In this document: positions 1 through 5,212 of the stretch, piece by piece | Numbering within the stretch: position 1 is the first letter of the stretch | How the letters are laid out: the number at the start of each line of letters is the position of its first letter | Assembly: GCA_025360985.1 (NCBI GenBank) | Contig: JANYBA010000171.1 | Coordinates: 1-5,212, forward strand | DNA: 5,212 nucleotides | Direction: 5' to 3' | Source of the DNA: Gammaproteobacteria bacterium | GTDB taxonomy: Bacteria > Pseudomonadota > Gammaproteobacteria > Xanthomonadales > Xanthomonadaceae | Made by a program: the position numbers and the translations under genes | Notes under the pieces: generated by a model | Seen by the model: only the letters and a program-made list of their open reading frames with translations | Told to the model about the DNA's origin: nothing | Databases searched by the model: none

Positions 1-28
1 GGAAGTGGCGAAGGCGATGCAGGTCTGA
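1..28 (+). CDS. Possible 3' end of an unidentified convergent gene (partial)
   Basis: The symmetric terminator just to the right suggests that a plus-strand gene ends here, convergent with nlpD. Two plus-strand frames stay open from the window edge. One reads EVAKAMQV and stops with TGA at 26-28. The other reads GSGEGDAGLINRSE and stops with TAG at 43-45. I prefer the first because seven of its eight codons end in G or C, as in the surrounding genes, and it leaves a normal 18-base gap before the hairpin. The second has a more mixed third position. Eight residues are too few to name a family, and the segment could also be non-coding. Confidence 0.3.
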
Positions 29-46
29 TCAACCGCTCCGAGTAGA

Positions 47-82
47 AACAAAAAACCCGCGAGCGATCGCGGGTTTTTTGTT
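47..82 (-). terminator. Strong bidirectional intrinsic terminator after nlpD
   Basis: Positions 47-62 and 67-82 form a perfect 16-bp inverted repeat around the 4-base loop at 63-66. The core is a GC-rich 7-bp stem (CCCGCGA/TCGCGGG), flanked by six A on the left (50-55) and six T on the right (74-79). Read on either strand, the GC stem is followed by a U run, so the hairpin can terminate transcription from both sides. On the minus strand it lies 5 bases after the nlpD stop codon and closes the surE-pcm-yqaA-nlpD run. On the plus strand it would close whatever gene enters from the left edge. Confidence 0.92.
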
Positions 83-87
83 GGTCG

Positions 88-960
88 CTATTTCGCCGGC
101 AGAAACTGCAAGGGATCCACCGGTTTGCCGTTGAATCGGATCTCGAAGTGCAGCATGTCGCGGCTGGCGCCCGTGCGGCCCATCTCGGCGATGACGTCGC
201 CGGCTTTCACTTGCGCGCCTTCGGCCACAAGCCGGCGGCGGTTGTGGCCGTACGCCGAGAGCCATTGGTCGTTGTGCTTGATGATCACCAGTTCGCCGTA
301 ACCGACCAGTCCGGCGCCGGAATAGACGACCACGCCATCGGCGGCGGCGTTTACCGCCTGGCCGCTATTGCCGGCGATGTCGATGCCTTGCTCAGTGGGA
401 TCGCCTGCGACATAGCGACCGACGACTTGCCCTGACGTCGGCCAGCGCCAAACCGGCGCGCCGGCCGCTGGCGCCACCAGCGGCCGCGGCGCGGGCGCGG
501 CGATTGGTGCCGGCGGTGCGGCCACGACTGTCACGGGTGGTGGCGCGGGTGCAGGCGTCGGTCCGGGTGAACGCACGACCGGAGCTGGTGCTGGCACGGG
601 CACGGGCACTGGCGACGCCGCGACGATCGGCGTGATTTGCTCCGGCGGGCGCAATCGCAAACGCTGCCCGACATCGATCCGCGAGGCGTCGTCGAGGCGG
701 TTCCAGGCGGCGACGTCCTGGTAGCGCAAGCCGTAACGGAAGGAGATGCCGTACAAGGTCTCGCCAGGTTGGACGACGTGGTAGCCATCGCGCGGCACAG
801 CCTCGGGCGCCGGCCTGGGCATCGGCGCGGGCCGAGCCGTTGGCCGCGTCGTGGTCGAACGCGGCGGCTGGCCATCGATTCGAACGACCCGGGCATGGCC
901 GCAGGCCGCCAATGTCGTCACCAGCGTCAGCACGAGCAGCAGGCGCATGCCCGCCATCAT
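88..960 (-). CDS. nlpD: NlpD-like lipoprotein: LysM plus degenerate LytM (M23) domain, amidase activator
   Basis: The 290-residue product is a probable outer-membrane lipoprotein of the NlpD/EnvC type, which in E. coli activates the septal amidase AmiC rather than cutting peptidoglycan itself. It starts with a hydrophobic signal peptide and a lipobox, L17-A-A-C20; Gly21 gives no inner-membrane retention signal. A LysM peptidoglycan-binding domain spans about 59-104 (GYHVVQPGETLYGIS). A Pro/Ala/Val-rich linker covers about 105-170, and the LytM/M23 domain about 171-288 (QGIDIAGNSGQAV, LHFEIRFNGKPVDPL). Two zinc ligands of active M23 enzymes are missing: Glu190 stands where HxxxD has its His, and Glu273 replaces the second His of HxH. 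This is the NlpD pattern. ATG codons occur at 960, 957 and 948. The first overlaps the yqaA stop by 4 bases; the third gives a tidier signal peptide beginning MRLLLVL. No start has a strong ribosome binding site. Confidence 0.9.
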   Translation of the reverse strand: MMAGMRLLLVLTLVTTLAACGHARVVRIDGQPPRSTTTRPTARPAPMPRPAPEAVPRDGYHVVQPGETLYGISFRYGLRYQDVAAWNRLDDASRIDVGQRLRLRPPEQITPIVAASPVPVPVPAPAPVVRSPGPTPAPAPPPVTVVAAPPAPIAAPAPRPLVAPAAGAPVWRWPTSGQVVGRYVAGDPTEQGIDIAGNSGQAVNAAADGVVVYSGAGLVGYGELVIIKHNDQWLSAYGHNRRRLVAEGAQVKAGDVIAEMGRTGASRDMLHFEIRFNGKPVDPLQFLPAK

Positions 961-1550
961 GCAGCGTGGTGCCGGAAGTACAGCCACGCGACGAGGCCCA
1001 AGAGCACAAGCAGCGCGAACCAGCCGAGCGGCTCGACGTTTCGGCGCAGCGCCGCTTCCGCCTTTTCGCCGCCGAGGCGGATGGCGCCGGCGACCAGGAA
1101 GACGCGCTTGCCGCGGCCGATCACGCCGCCGGCGAAGAATGGCAGCAAGGGCATGCCGACGGCGCCGGCGGCGATAGTGGCGATCTTGAACGGAATTGGC
1201 GTGAAACCGGCCAGAAACAGCATCCAGAAACCATGCTGCGCGGCTTCCTGCTTGATGCTTTCGAATTGCGGTCCGTAGCCAAGGTCGACCAACCAGGGCA
1301 TGACCAGGTCGATCGCGTAATGCCCGATCAGGTAGCCGACGAACATGCCGAACACCGAACCGAGCAGGCTCAGGCCGGCGAATCCGAAGCCGCGCTTGGG
1401 TTGCGCCAGGCACATCGGCGCCAGCATCACTTCCGGCGCGACCGGAAAAATGAAGGCCTCGACGAAGCTGAGTACCGTCAGGATCAGCGGCGCGCGCGGA
1501 TGTCGCGACCAGACGATCGCCTTTTCATAGAGCGGCTGGAACAATTTCAT
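957..1550 (-). CDS. yqaA: YqaA-like membrane protein of the DedA/VTT superfamily
   Basis: This 197-residue integral membrane protein resembles the YqaA branch of the DedA/VTT (SNARE-associated Golgi) superfamily. DedA members have been linked to lipid carrier flipping, membrane potential and envelope homeostasis; the substrate here is unknown. Hydrophobic segments lie at about 22-45, 55-84, 108-133, 134-157 and 175-192. Family-like features are a re-entrant segment rich in Pro and acidic residues (FVEAFIFPVAPE, 29-40) and the motif AGFTPIPFKIATIAAG (114-129), in which Lys122 takes the place of the Arg common in other DedA proteins. A basic stretch, GRGKR, follows at 145-149. The start at 1550 is supported by GGGAG seven bases upstream on the minus strand and by its one-base overlap with the pcm stop (TGATG). 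Its own stop overlaps the nlpD start. The family call is firm; yqaA is used as the nearest familiar name. Confidence 0.85.
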   Translation of the reverse strand: MKLFQPLYEKAIVWSRHPRAPLILTVLSFVEAFIFPVAPEVMLAPMCLAQPKRGFGFAGLSLLGSVFGMFVGYLIGHYAIDLVMPWLVDLGYGPQFESIKQEAAQHGFWMLFLAGFTPIPFKIATIAAGAVGMPLLPFFAGGVIGRGKRVFLVAGAIRLGGEKAEAALRRNVEPLGWFALLVLLGLVAWLYFRHHAA

Positions 1551-2227
1551 CAGACCACTCCCGGGACCAGCGGCACGAACACGACCTTGCCGAGATCTTC
1601 GCGCTGCACGCCATCGGGCGTCTTGCACAGGCGCAGCAGGTTTTGCGAATTGGCGTCGCCGACCGGCGCGACCAGGGTGCCGCCTTCGGCGAGTTGGTCG
1701 AGCAGGGCGGAATCGAGCGCGGCGCCAGCCGCGGTCACGATGATCGCGTCGAACGGCGCGTGTTCCGGCCAGCCGAGGCGGCCGTCGTCGTGCTTGCTGC
1801 GCAGGTTCAAGCCGAGGTTGCGGAAACGGCGGCGGGCGTTGCGCAGCAGTTCGTCGATGCGCTCGACGCTGTAGACCTCCAGTCCCAACGTGGCCAGCAC
1901 GGCGGCCTGGTAACCGGAGCCGGTGCCGATTTCCAGCACCTTCCTAGGCGCGCCGTGCTCGATCAGGGCTTCGGTCATCCGTGCCACCACCCAGGGTTGC
2001 GAGATGGTCTGGCCGTTGCCGATCGGCAGGGCAGTGTCTTCGTAGGCGCGCGACGACAGGGCCTCGTCGATGAACAGGTGGCGCGGCAAGCTGCGCAGCG
2101 CGGCCAGCACGCGTTCGTCGCGGATGCCGCCCTCGGCGCGCAGGCGTTCGACCAGGCGATCGCGGGCTCGCTGCGAGGTCATGCCCTGCCCTTGCGCTTC
2201 CGGCTTGCGATGGAAGATCGGCGTCAT
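1550..2227 (-). CDS. pcm: Protein-L-isoaspartate O-methyltransferase
   Basis: Pcm transfers a methyl group from S-adenosylmethionine to isoaspartyl residues in aged proteins, starting their conversion back to aspartate; it acts in the cytoplasm. The 225-residue product shows the family signature in order: [10 protein letters not shown] (48-57), [17 protein letters not shown] (62-78, including the conserved QTISQP substrate loop), SAM-binding motif [14 protein letters not shown] (97-109), then FDAIIVTAA and the later LVAPVG. The start at 2227 is preceded by GAAGG with 7-base spacing and overlaps the surE stop as ATGA. A downstream ATG at 2182 ([10 protein letters not shown]) would give about 210 residues, nearer the length of E. 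coli Pcm, but the 225-residue form fits the xanthomonad proteins I recall. The reading frame stays open far upstream, inside surE, which is only a shadow of that gene. Confidence 0.95.
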   Translation of the reverse strand: MTPIFHRKPEAQGQGMTSQRARDRLVERLRAEGGIRDERVLAALRSLPRHLFIDEALSSRAYEDTALPIGNGQTISQPWVVARMTEALIEHGAPRKVLEIGTGSGYQAAVLATLGLEVYSVERIDELLRNARRRFRNLGLNLRSKHDDGRLGWPEHAPFDAIIVTAAGAALDSALLDQLAEGGTLVAPVGDANSQNLLRLCKTPDGVQREDLGKVVFVPLVPGVV

Positions 2228-3003
2228 CCGGATACCTTCAACGACGCGGTCAGGCCCCCGACCCAACTGGCCACGGTTTCCAGGGCCTGGTAGCGGGTCA
2301 GGTCGACATGGATCGGCGTGATCGAAATGAAACCGGCCACCACCGCGTGGAAATCGGTGCCGGCGCCGGCGTCCTGCGCCGCGCCGGGCGGGCCGATCCA
2401 CCAGATCGGGCGGCCGCGCGGATCGCGCTGTTCGATGCAGGCCTCGGCGCGATGGCGATGGCCGAGGCGCGTGACCTCGAAGCCGCGGACTTCGTTCCAG
2501 GGCAGGTCGGGCACGTTGACGTTGAGGATGGTGTCGGCCGGCAGCGGGTCGGTGACCAGGCGCGCCATGATTTCGACCGCGGCGCGCGCGGCGGTATCGA
2601 AGTTCACCGCCTTGTGGTCGACGCAGGCGAGCGACAGCGCGATCGCCGGCAAGCCCAGGCAACGGCCTTCCATCGCTGCGGCGACGGTGCCGGAATAGAT
2701 GACGTCGTCGCCGAGGTTGGCGGTGTTGTTGATGCCGGACAGGACGATGTCCGGATCGTTGTCGAGGAATCCGGACAACGCCAGGTGCACGCAATCGGTG
2801 GGCGTGCCGGCCACGCTCCAGACGCCCTCGCCCATGCGCTTGGCGCGGATCGGTTGGTCCAGGGTCAGGGAATTGCTGGCGCCGGAACGGTCGCGGTCCG
2901 GTGCGACCACGGTGACGGCGTGTCCGGCGCGACGCAGTGCTTCGGCCAGGTGGCGGATGCCCGGGGCATCCACGCCGTCATCGTTGCTGACCAGTACGCG
3001 CAT
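2224..3003 (-). CDS. surE: 5'/3'-nucleotidase SurE
   Basis: SurE is a metal-dependent phosphatase that removes phosphate from nucleoside 5'- and 3'-monophosphates and is associated with stationary-phase survival. The 259-residue protein is close to the usual length (253 in E. coli). It opens with [16 protein letters not shown], whose Asp8 and Asp9 are metal ligands. RSGASNSL follows, with ligand Ser40, then GTPTDCV (66-72) and [25 protein letters not shown] (split here as SGIN at 89-92, with ligand Asn92, and [16 protein letters not shown] at 98-113). Further conserved blocks are LNVNVPDLP, the DPRG-WIGPPG region and ITPIHVDLT near the C terminus. The start at 3003 matches the family N terminus exactly. 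The frame stays open further upstream, but that part is antisense to the Smr gene. Only a weak GGGG lies upstream as ribosome binding site. The stop overlaps the pcm start by 4 bases. Confidence 0.97.
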   Translation of the reverse strand: MRVLVSNDDGVDAPGIRHLAEALRRAGHAVTVVAPDRDRSGASNSLTLDQPIRAKRMGEGVWSVAGTPTDCVHLALSGFLDNDPDIVLSGINNTANLGDDVIYSGTVAAAMEGRCLGLPAIALSLACVDHKAVNFDTAARAAVEIMARLVTDPLPADTILNVNVPDLPWNEVRGFEVTRLGHRHRAEACIEQRDPRGRPIWWIGPPGAAQDAGAGTDFHAVVAGFISITPIHVDLTRYQALETVASWVGGLTASLKVSG

Positions 3004-3047
3004 CCGAACCCCGGGGCGAAAAATGGATGATAACGTAGGCCGGCCCG
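3004..3047. promoter_or_regulatory. Divergent intergenic gap between surE and the Smr gene
   Basis: This 44-bp gap is the only place between 88 and 3588 where a promoter would not overlap a gene body, so the surE-pcm-yqaA-nlpD run is probably transcribed from here. On the minus strand TATCAT (3032-3027) resembles a -10 box and lies 24 bases before the surE ATG. A matching -35 box would have to fall inside the start of the Smr gene; TTGCGT at 3058-3053 is a possibility, but its 20-base spacer is longer than usual. An A run at 3019-3023 makes the segment locally AT-rich. An in-frame TAG at 3036-3038 excludes any earlier Smr start. The promoter call is inferred from layout and one weak motif. 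Confidence 0.4.
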
Positions 3048-3590
3048 ATGAAACGCAAAGCCCCGCCCGTACCCGCCGAGGATGCTGCGCTGTTCCGCGA
3101 CGCGATCGGCGCCGTGCGCCGGATCGATGCCAGCGCGGCCGCCACCGCCAAGCCGGCGCCGCCGCCGGAGCCGCGCCGCCTGCGCATGGACGAAGCCGAG
3201 GCCTTGCGCGAATCCCGCGATGTTGCTGCCCTGGCGGCGATCGATCCGGCCGACGAGCTGGCATTCCGACGCAATGAAGTCCCGGAGAAAACCCTGCGCC
3301 AGCTCCGGCGCGGCCAGTTCAGCATCCAGGACGAACTCGATCTGCACCTGTTGCGCGCCGCCGAGGCCGAGCGACTGCTCAAGACCTTCCTCAACCAGGC
3401 CCGGCGCGGATCGCGACTGTGCGTGCGCGTCATCCACGGCAAGGGCCTGCGTTCGGAATCGGCGCCGGTGCTCAAGTCGCTGGTGGACAAGGTCCTGCGC
3501 CATCGCGGCGACGTATTGGCGTTCGCCTCGGCGCCGCTCAACCAGGGCGGAACGGGGGCGGTGTTGGTGCTCCTCGCGCAACCTGGGTAG
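3048..3590 (+). CDS. Smr-domain protein (MutS2 C-terminal-like), putative nuclease
   Basis: The 180-residue protein has a charged N-terminal part ([15 protein letters not shown] at 12-26, then an Ala/Pro-rich stretch at 28-42) and a C-terminal Smr domain at about 94-177. Smr domains occur at the end of MutS2 and as stand-alone bacterial proteins; studied members nick DNA or cleave mRNA on collided ribosomes. Seen here are DELDLHLLR (95-103), with the conserved Asp-Leu-His, the basic motif [13 protein letters not shown] (125-137), [10 protein letters not shown] (141-150) and the closing VLAFASAP...[10 protein letters not shown]. The usual DLHG reads DLHL, as I recall also varies in the SmrA/YdaL type, which the N-terminal segment also resembles. 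The start is fixed by an in-frame TAG nine bases upstream; no clear ribosome binding site is visible. It is the only complete gene on the plus strand. Its TAG stop is the left end of the palindromic repeat. Confidence 0.9.
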   Translation: MKRKAPPVPAEDAALFRDAIGAVRRIDASAAATAKPAPPPEPRRLRMDEAEALRESRDVAALAAIDPADELAFRRNEVPEKTLRQLRRGQFSIQDELDLHLLRAAEAERLLKTFLNQARRGSRLCVRVIHGKGLRSESAPVLKSLVDKVLRHRGDVLAFASAPLNQGGTGAVLVLLAQPG

Positions 3591-3652
3591 GAGCGAATTC
3601 ATTCGCGACCGGGATCGCGTCGCGCCTTGGGTCGCGAATAAATTCGCTCCTA
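3588..3652. repeat. REP/BIME-like palindrome spanning the two convergent stop codons
   Basis: Two 23-bp arms, 3588-3610 and 3630-3652, are inverted copies with a single mismatch (C3600 against A3640, i.e. C versus T when aligned) around a 19-base centre. Each arm begins TAGGAGCGAATT and contains its own small hairpin, GCGAAT-TC-ATTCGC on the left and GCGAAT-AA-ATTCGC on the right. The unit resembles the GTAG-type repetitive extragenic palindromes common in Xanthomonadales and Pseudomonas, here as an inverted pair. The outermost three bases of the left arm are the TAG stop of the Smr gene, and those of the right arm are the TAG stop of truD. The long stem could protect or end both mRNAs, but there is no U run, so I do not call a terminator. 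No RAYT transposase is present in the window. Confidence 0.88.
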
Positions 3653-4669
3653 GCGAGGCGATTGGGCAACCTCGCCCAGCTCCGCCAACACCGACGTCGC
3701 ATAAGCACCTGGCGGCAACGAGAATTCGAGGTGCAGCGCGTCGTCGGACAACCACCGCCATTGCAAGTCGCCGACGCGCACGCGCTGGGCGCGGCGCTCC
3801 TGTTTGAGCCCTGCCTTTTCTAGACCCGCGCACAGATCGGAAAAGCCCGCCGCCGTCGCGGTCTCGATCTCGCGCACGGCGCCGGTGCTGCGCAGTTCAC
3901 CGCGACCCCAGAGCGGACCGGTGGGATGGATGTCCAGAGCGCCGGCGCGTGCCAGCAATTCGTCGCTCACCGCTTCGGGCCCGAACACGCTCTGGGTGCC
4001 ATCGAGCATCCAGACCTCGCCGTCGAGGGCGGTGTTCCAGCGGCCGTCGCCGATACGCGCCGCAAGCACGGCATTGAAGATCTCCGAGCGCGCCGCCGAC
4101 AGCAGGATGCTTTGTTGCTCGCGTCGCAAGCGCTCGCCCGCGAACATCCGGCGCGCGGATTCGACGTTGTCGCCGTCGCGGCCGAAGCGTTGTTCGCCGA
4201 AGTAGTTCGGGATGCCGCCGGTGGCGATCTGCACCAATCGCGCCTCGATGGCCGGGCGCTCGCCCACGACCGCGCGCAGCACGATCTCGAAGCGATTGCC
4301 GGCCAGCGCCCCGCGCGGCAGCTTGCGGTCATGCCACTGCTGCGAGAGCACCTGCAGGCCTTCGGCGTTCAATTTGGCGACATCCGGCGCGACCTTTTTG
4401 GGCAGACGCACCGAAAATCGCTGGCGGGTGACGGCGTGGCGATCCTTGAGGCCGGCGTAGCCGACGTCCATCTCCGGGATTCCGGCCCAGCGCGCGATCG
4501 CCTTGGCGACGAACACGGTATTCATGCCGCGCTTTTCGATGGTCAGCAGCAGGTGTTCGCCCTGCCCGGCCGGCGCGAATGCCGGTAGTTCCTCGACGAG
4601 GAAATCTTCGATCGCGTTGCGGAAGGTCGCCGTCAGTACCGGTTCGCCGAAAGCCCGCGGTTGGCTCAC
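3650..4669 (-). CDS. truD: tRNA pseudouridine(13) synthase TruD
   Basis: TruD converts uridine 13 of tRNA, chiefly tRNA-Glu, to pseudouridine in the cytoplasm. The 339-residue product is near the usual length (349 in E. coli). The N-terminal [13 protein letters not shown] (16-28) and the helix [16 protein letters not shown] (48-63) lead to the catalytic motif [13 protein letters not shown] (71-83), where Asp76 is the nucleophile, matching Asp80 of E. coli. GNRFEIVLR (124-132) carries the conserved Asn125 and Phe127, and [15 protein letters not shown] (154-168) precedes the TRUD insertion domain, which includes [11 protein letters not shown]. Translation starts at GTG; the codons GTGAGC overlap the ispF stop by 4 bases, so coupling to ispF is likely. 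The TAG stop is the first codon of the right arm of the palindromic repeat, and the protein ends ...QSPR. Confidence 0.96.
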   Translation of the reverse strand: MSQPRAFGEPVLTATFRNAIEDFLVEELPAFAPAGQGEHLLLTIEKRGMNTVFVAKAIARWAGIPEMDVGYAGLKDRHAVTRQRFSVRLPKKVAPDVAKLNAEGLQVLSQQWHDRKLPRGALAGNRFEIVLRAVVGERPAIEARLVQIATGGIPNYFGEQRFGRDGDNVESARRMFAGERLRREQQSILLSAARSEIFNAVLAARIGDGRWNTALDGEVWMLDGTQSVFGPEAVSDELLARAGALDIHPTGPLWGRGELRSTGAVREIETATAAGFSDLCAGLEKAGLKQERRAQRVRVGDLQWRWLSDDALHLEFSLPPGAYATSVLAELGEVAQSPR

Positions 4670-5145
4670 GCCCGCACCAGCAACACCACGGCGTGCGCGG
4701 CGATGCCTTCACCGCGGCCGGTGAATCCGAGCCTCTCGGTGGTCGTGGCCTTGACGCTGACTTGTGCAACGGTGGCGGCCAGGTCGCCAGCGAGGCAGGC
4801 GCGGATCGCCTCGGCATGCGGGCCGATCTTCGGCCGCTCGCAGATCACGGTGATGTCGGCGTTGCCAAGCGCCCAACCGTGCTGCTGCACCAGGAGCATG
4901 CAGTGGCGCAGGAACTGCCGGCTGTCGGCATTTTTCCACTGCGGATCGGACGGCGGGAAATGCCGGCCGATGTCGCCCAGCGCCAGCGCGCCCAACAACG
5001 CGTCGCACAGCGCGTGGATGACGACGTCGCCGTCCGAATGCGCGACGACACCTTGGCCGTGCGCCACCCGCACGCCGCCGAGCATCACGTGGTCGCCCGC
5101 GCCGAATGCGTGCACGTCGAAGCCGCTGCCGATCCGCATGGTCAT
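4666..5145 (-). CDS. ispF: 2-C-methyl-D-erythritol 2,4-cyclodiphosphate synthase
   Basis: IspF cyclises CDP-methylerythritol 2-phosphate to MEcPP with release of CMP, in the MEP route to isoprenoids. The family forms homotrimers with a divalent metal at each active site. The 159-residue product matches the family end to end: GSGFDVHAF (6-14) with metal ligands Asp10 and His12, [18 protein letters not shown] (35-52) with ligand His44, [12 protein letters not shown] (57-68), and [17 protein letters not shown] (132-148), the nucleotide-binding signature. Two starts are possible. ATG at 5145 overlaps the ispD stop as ATGA. ATG at 5139 gives [12 protein letters not shown], aligning with the E. coli N terminus and spaced better from an AAGAAGAG ribosome binding site. 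The product would then have 157 residues. Neighbours are ispD upstream and truD downstream, both overlapping. Confidence 0.97.
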   Translation of the reverse strand: MTMRIGSGFDVHAFGAGDHVMLGGVRVAHGQGVVAHSDGDVVIHALCDALLGALALGDIGRHFPPSDPQWKNADSRQFLRHCMLLVQQHGWALGNADITVICERPKIGPHAEAIRACLAGDLAATVAQVSVKATTTERLGFTGRGEGIAAHAVVLLVRA

Positions 5146-5212
5146 GGGCTCTTCTTCAGGATGAACTCAGCCAGCACCAGGTCGGCCGGCGTGGTGACCT
5201 TGATATTGTCCT
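5142..5212 (-). CDS. ispD: 2-C-methyl-D-erythritol 4-phosphate cytidylyltransferase (3' end only)
   Basis: Only the last 22 codons and the stop are in the window; the gene enters from the right edge. The peptide [22 protein letters not shown] carries the characteristic IspD C terminus, in which [10 protein letters not shown] is strongly conserved and is followed by an amphipathic helix. IspD joins CTP and methylerythritol 4-phosphate to make CDP-methylerythritol, two steps before the IspF reaction. Its TGA (5144-5142) overlaps the ispF ATG by 4 bases, so the two enzymes are probably co-translated. The catalytic part lies outside the window and cannot be judged. Confidence 0.9.
   Translation of the reverse strand, partial: DNIKVTTPADLVLAEFILKKSP

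Noticed and set aside
88..1413. 441-codon version of nlpD beginning inside yqaA
   Set aside because: The extension is Arg-rich shadow sequence of yqaA and would bury the lipoprotein signal peptide in the middle of the protein.
840..1874. Long plus-strand open frame of 344 codons across yqaA and pcm
   Set aside because: It is antisense to two well-recognised genes, has low-complexity Arg/Ala/Ser-rich composition and no family motif; such frames are common in GC-rich DNA.
1550..2794. 414-codon version of pcm beginning inside surE
   Set aside because: The extra 189 residues are an out-of-frame reading of surE. The start at 2227 has a good ribosome binding site and matches the family.
2308..3030. 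Plus-strand open frame of 240 codons opposite surE
   Set aside because: It mirrors the codon pattern of surE on the other strand and shows no recognisable domain.
3023..3277. ATG at 3023 as an earlier start for the Smr gene
   Set aside because: It is in a different reading frame. In the Smr frame a TAG at 3036-3038 blocks any upstream start.
3588..3652. The palindrome as an intrinsic terminator
   Set aside because: The stem is long, but no U run follows on either strand and the loop is 19 bases; it fits a repetitive palindrome better, although it may still affect mRNA ends.

Overview
The window is compact, GC-rich bacterial housekeeping sequence. Gene order, protein sequences and a GTAGGAGC-type palindromic repeat all suggest a gammaproteobacterium of the Xanthomonadales/Lysobacterales. 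That assignment is inferred from recognised families, not from a search. Almost every base is coding, and I see no tRNA, rRNA, CRISPR array, insertion sequence or phage gene.

Layout, right to left along the minus strand: the last codons of ispD (5212-5142), then ispF, then truD, joined by 4-base start/stop overlaps. truD meets the convergent plus-strand Smr-domain gene (3048-3590) at a 65-bp palindrome (3588-3652) whose two outer ends are exactly the two stop codons. A 44-bp divergent gap (3004-3047) separates the Smr gene from surE. From surE the minus strand runs without a gap through pcm, a yqaA-like membrane protein gene and an nlpD-like lipoprotein gene, with overlaps of 4, 1 and 4 bases. 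This run ends at a strong, symmetric terminator (47-82). To its left, the first ~45 bases probably hold the end of a convergent plus-strand gene that cannot be identified.

The set corresponds to the well-known gammaproteobacterial block ispD-ispF-truD-surE-pcm-nlpD. IspD and IspF act in the MEP isoprenoid pathway. TruD makes pseudouridine 13 in tRNA. SurE is a stationary-phase nucleotidase, and Pcm repairs isoaspartyl damage in proteins. NlpD is an outer-membrane regulator of septal amidases. Differences from the Escherichia coli arrangement are the opposite-strand Smr gene splitting the block, the yqaA-like gene between pcm and nlpD, and a terminator directly after nlpD, where E. coli has rpoS.

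I found no convincing new biological system. The observation most worth a second look is the repeat that supplies the stop codons of both flanking genes.
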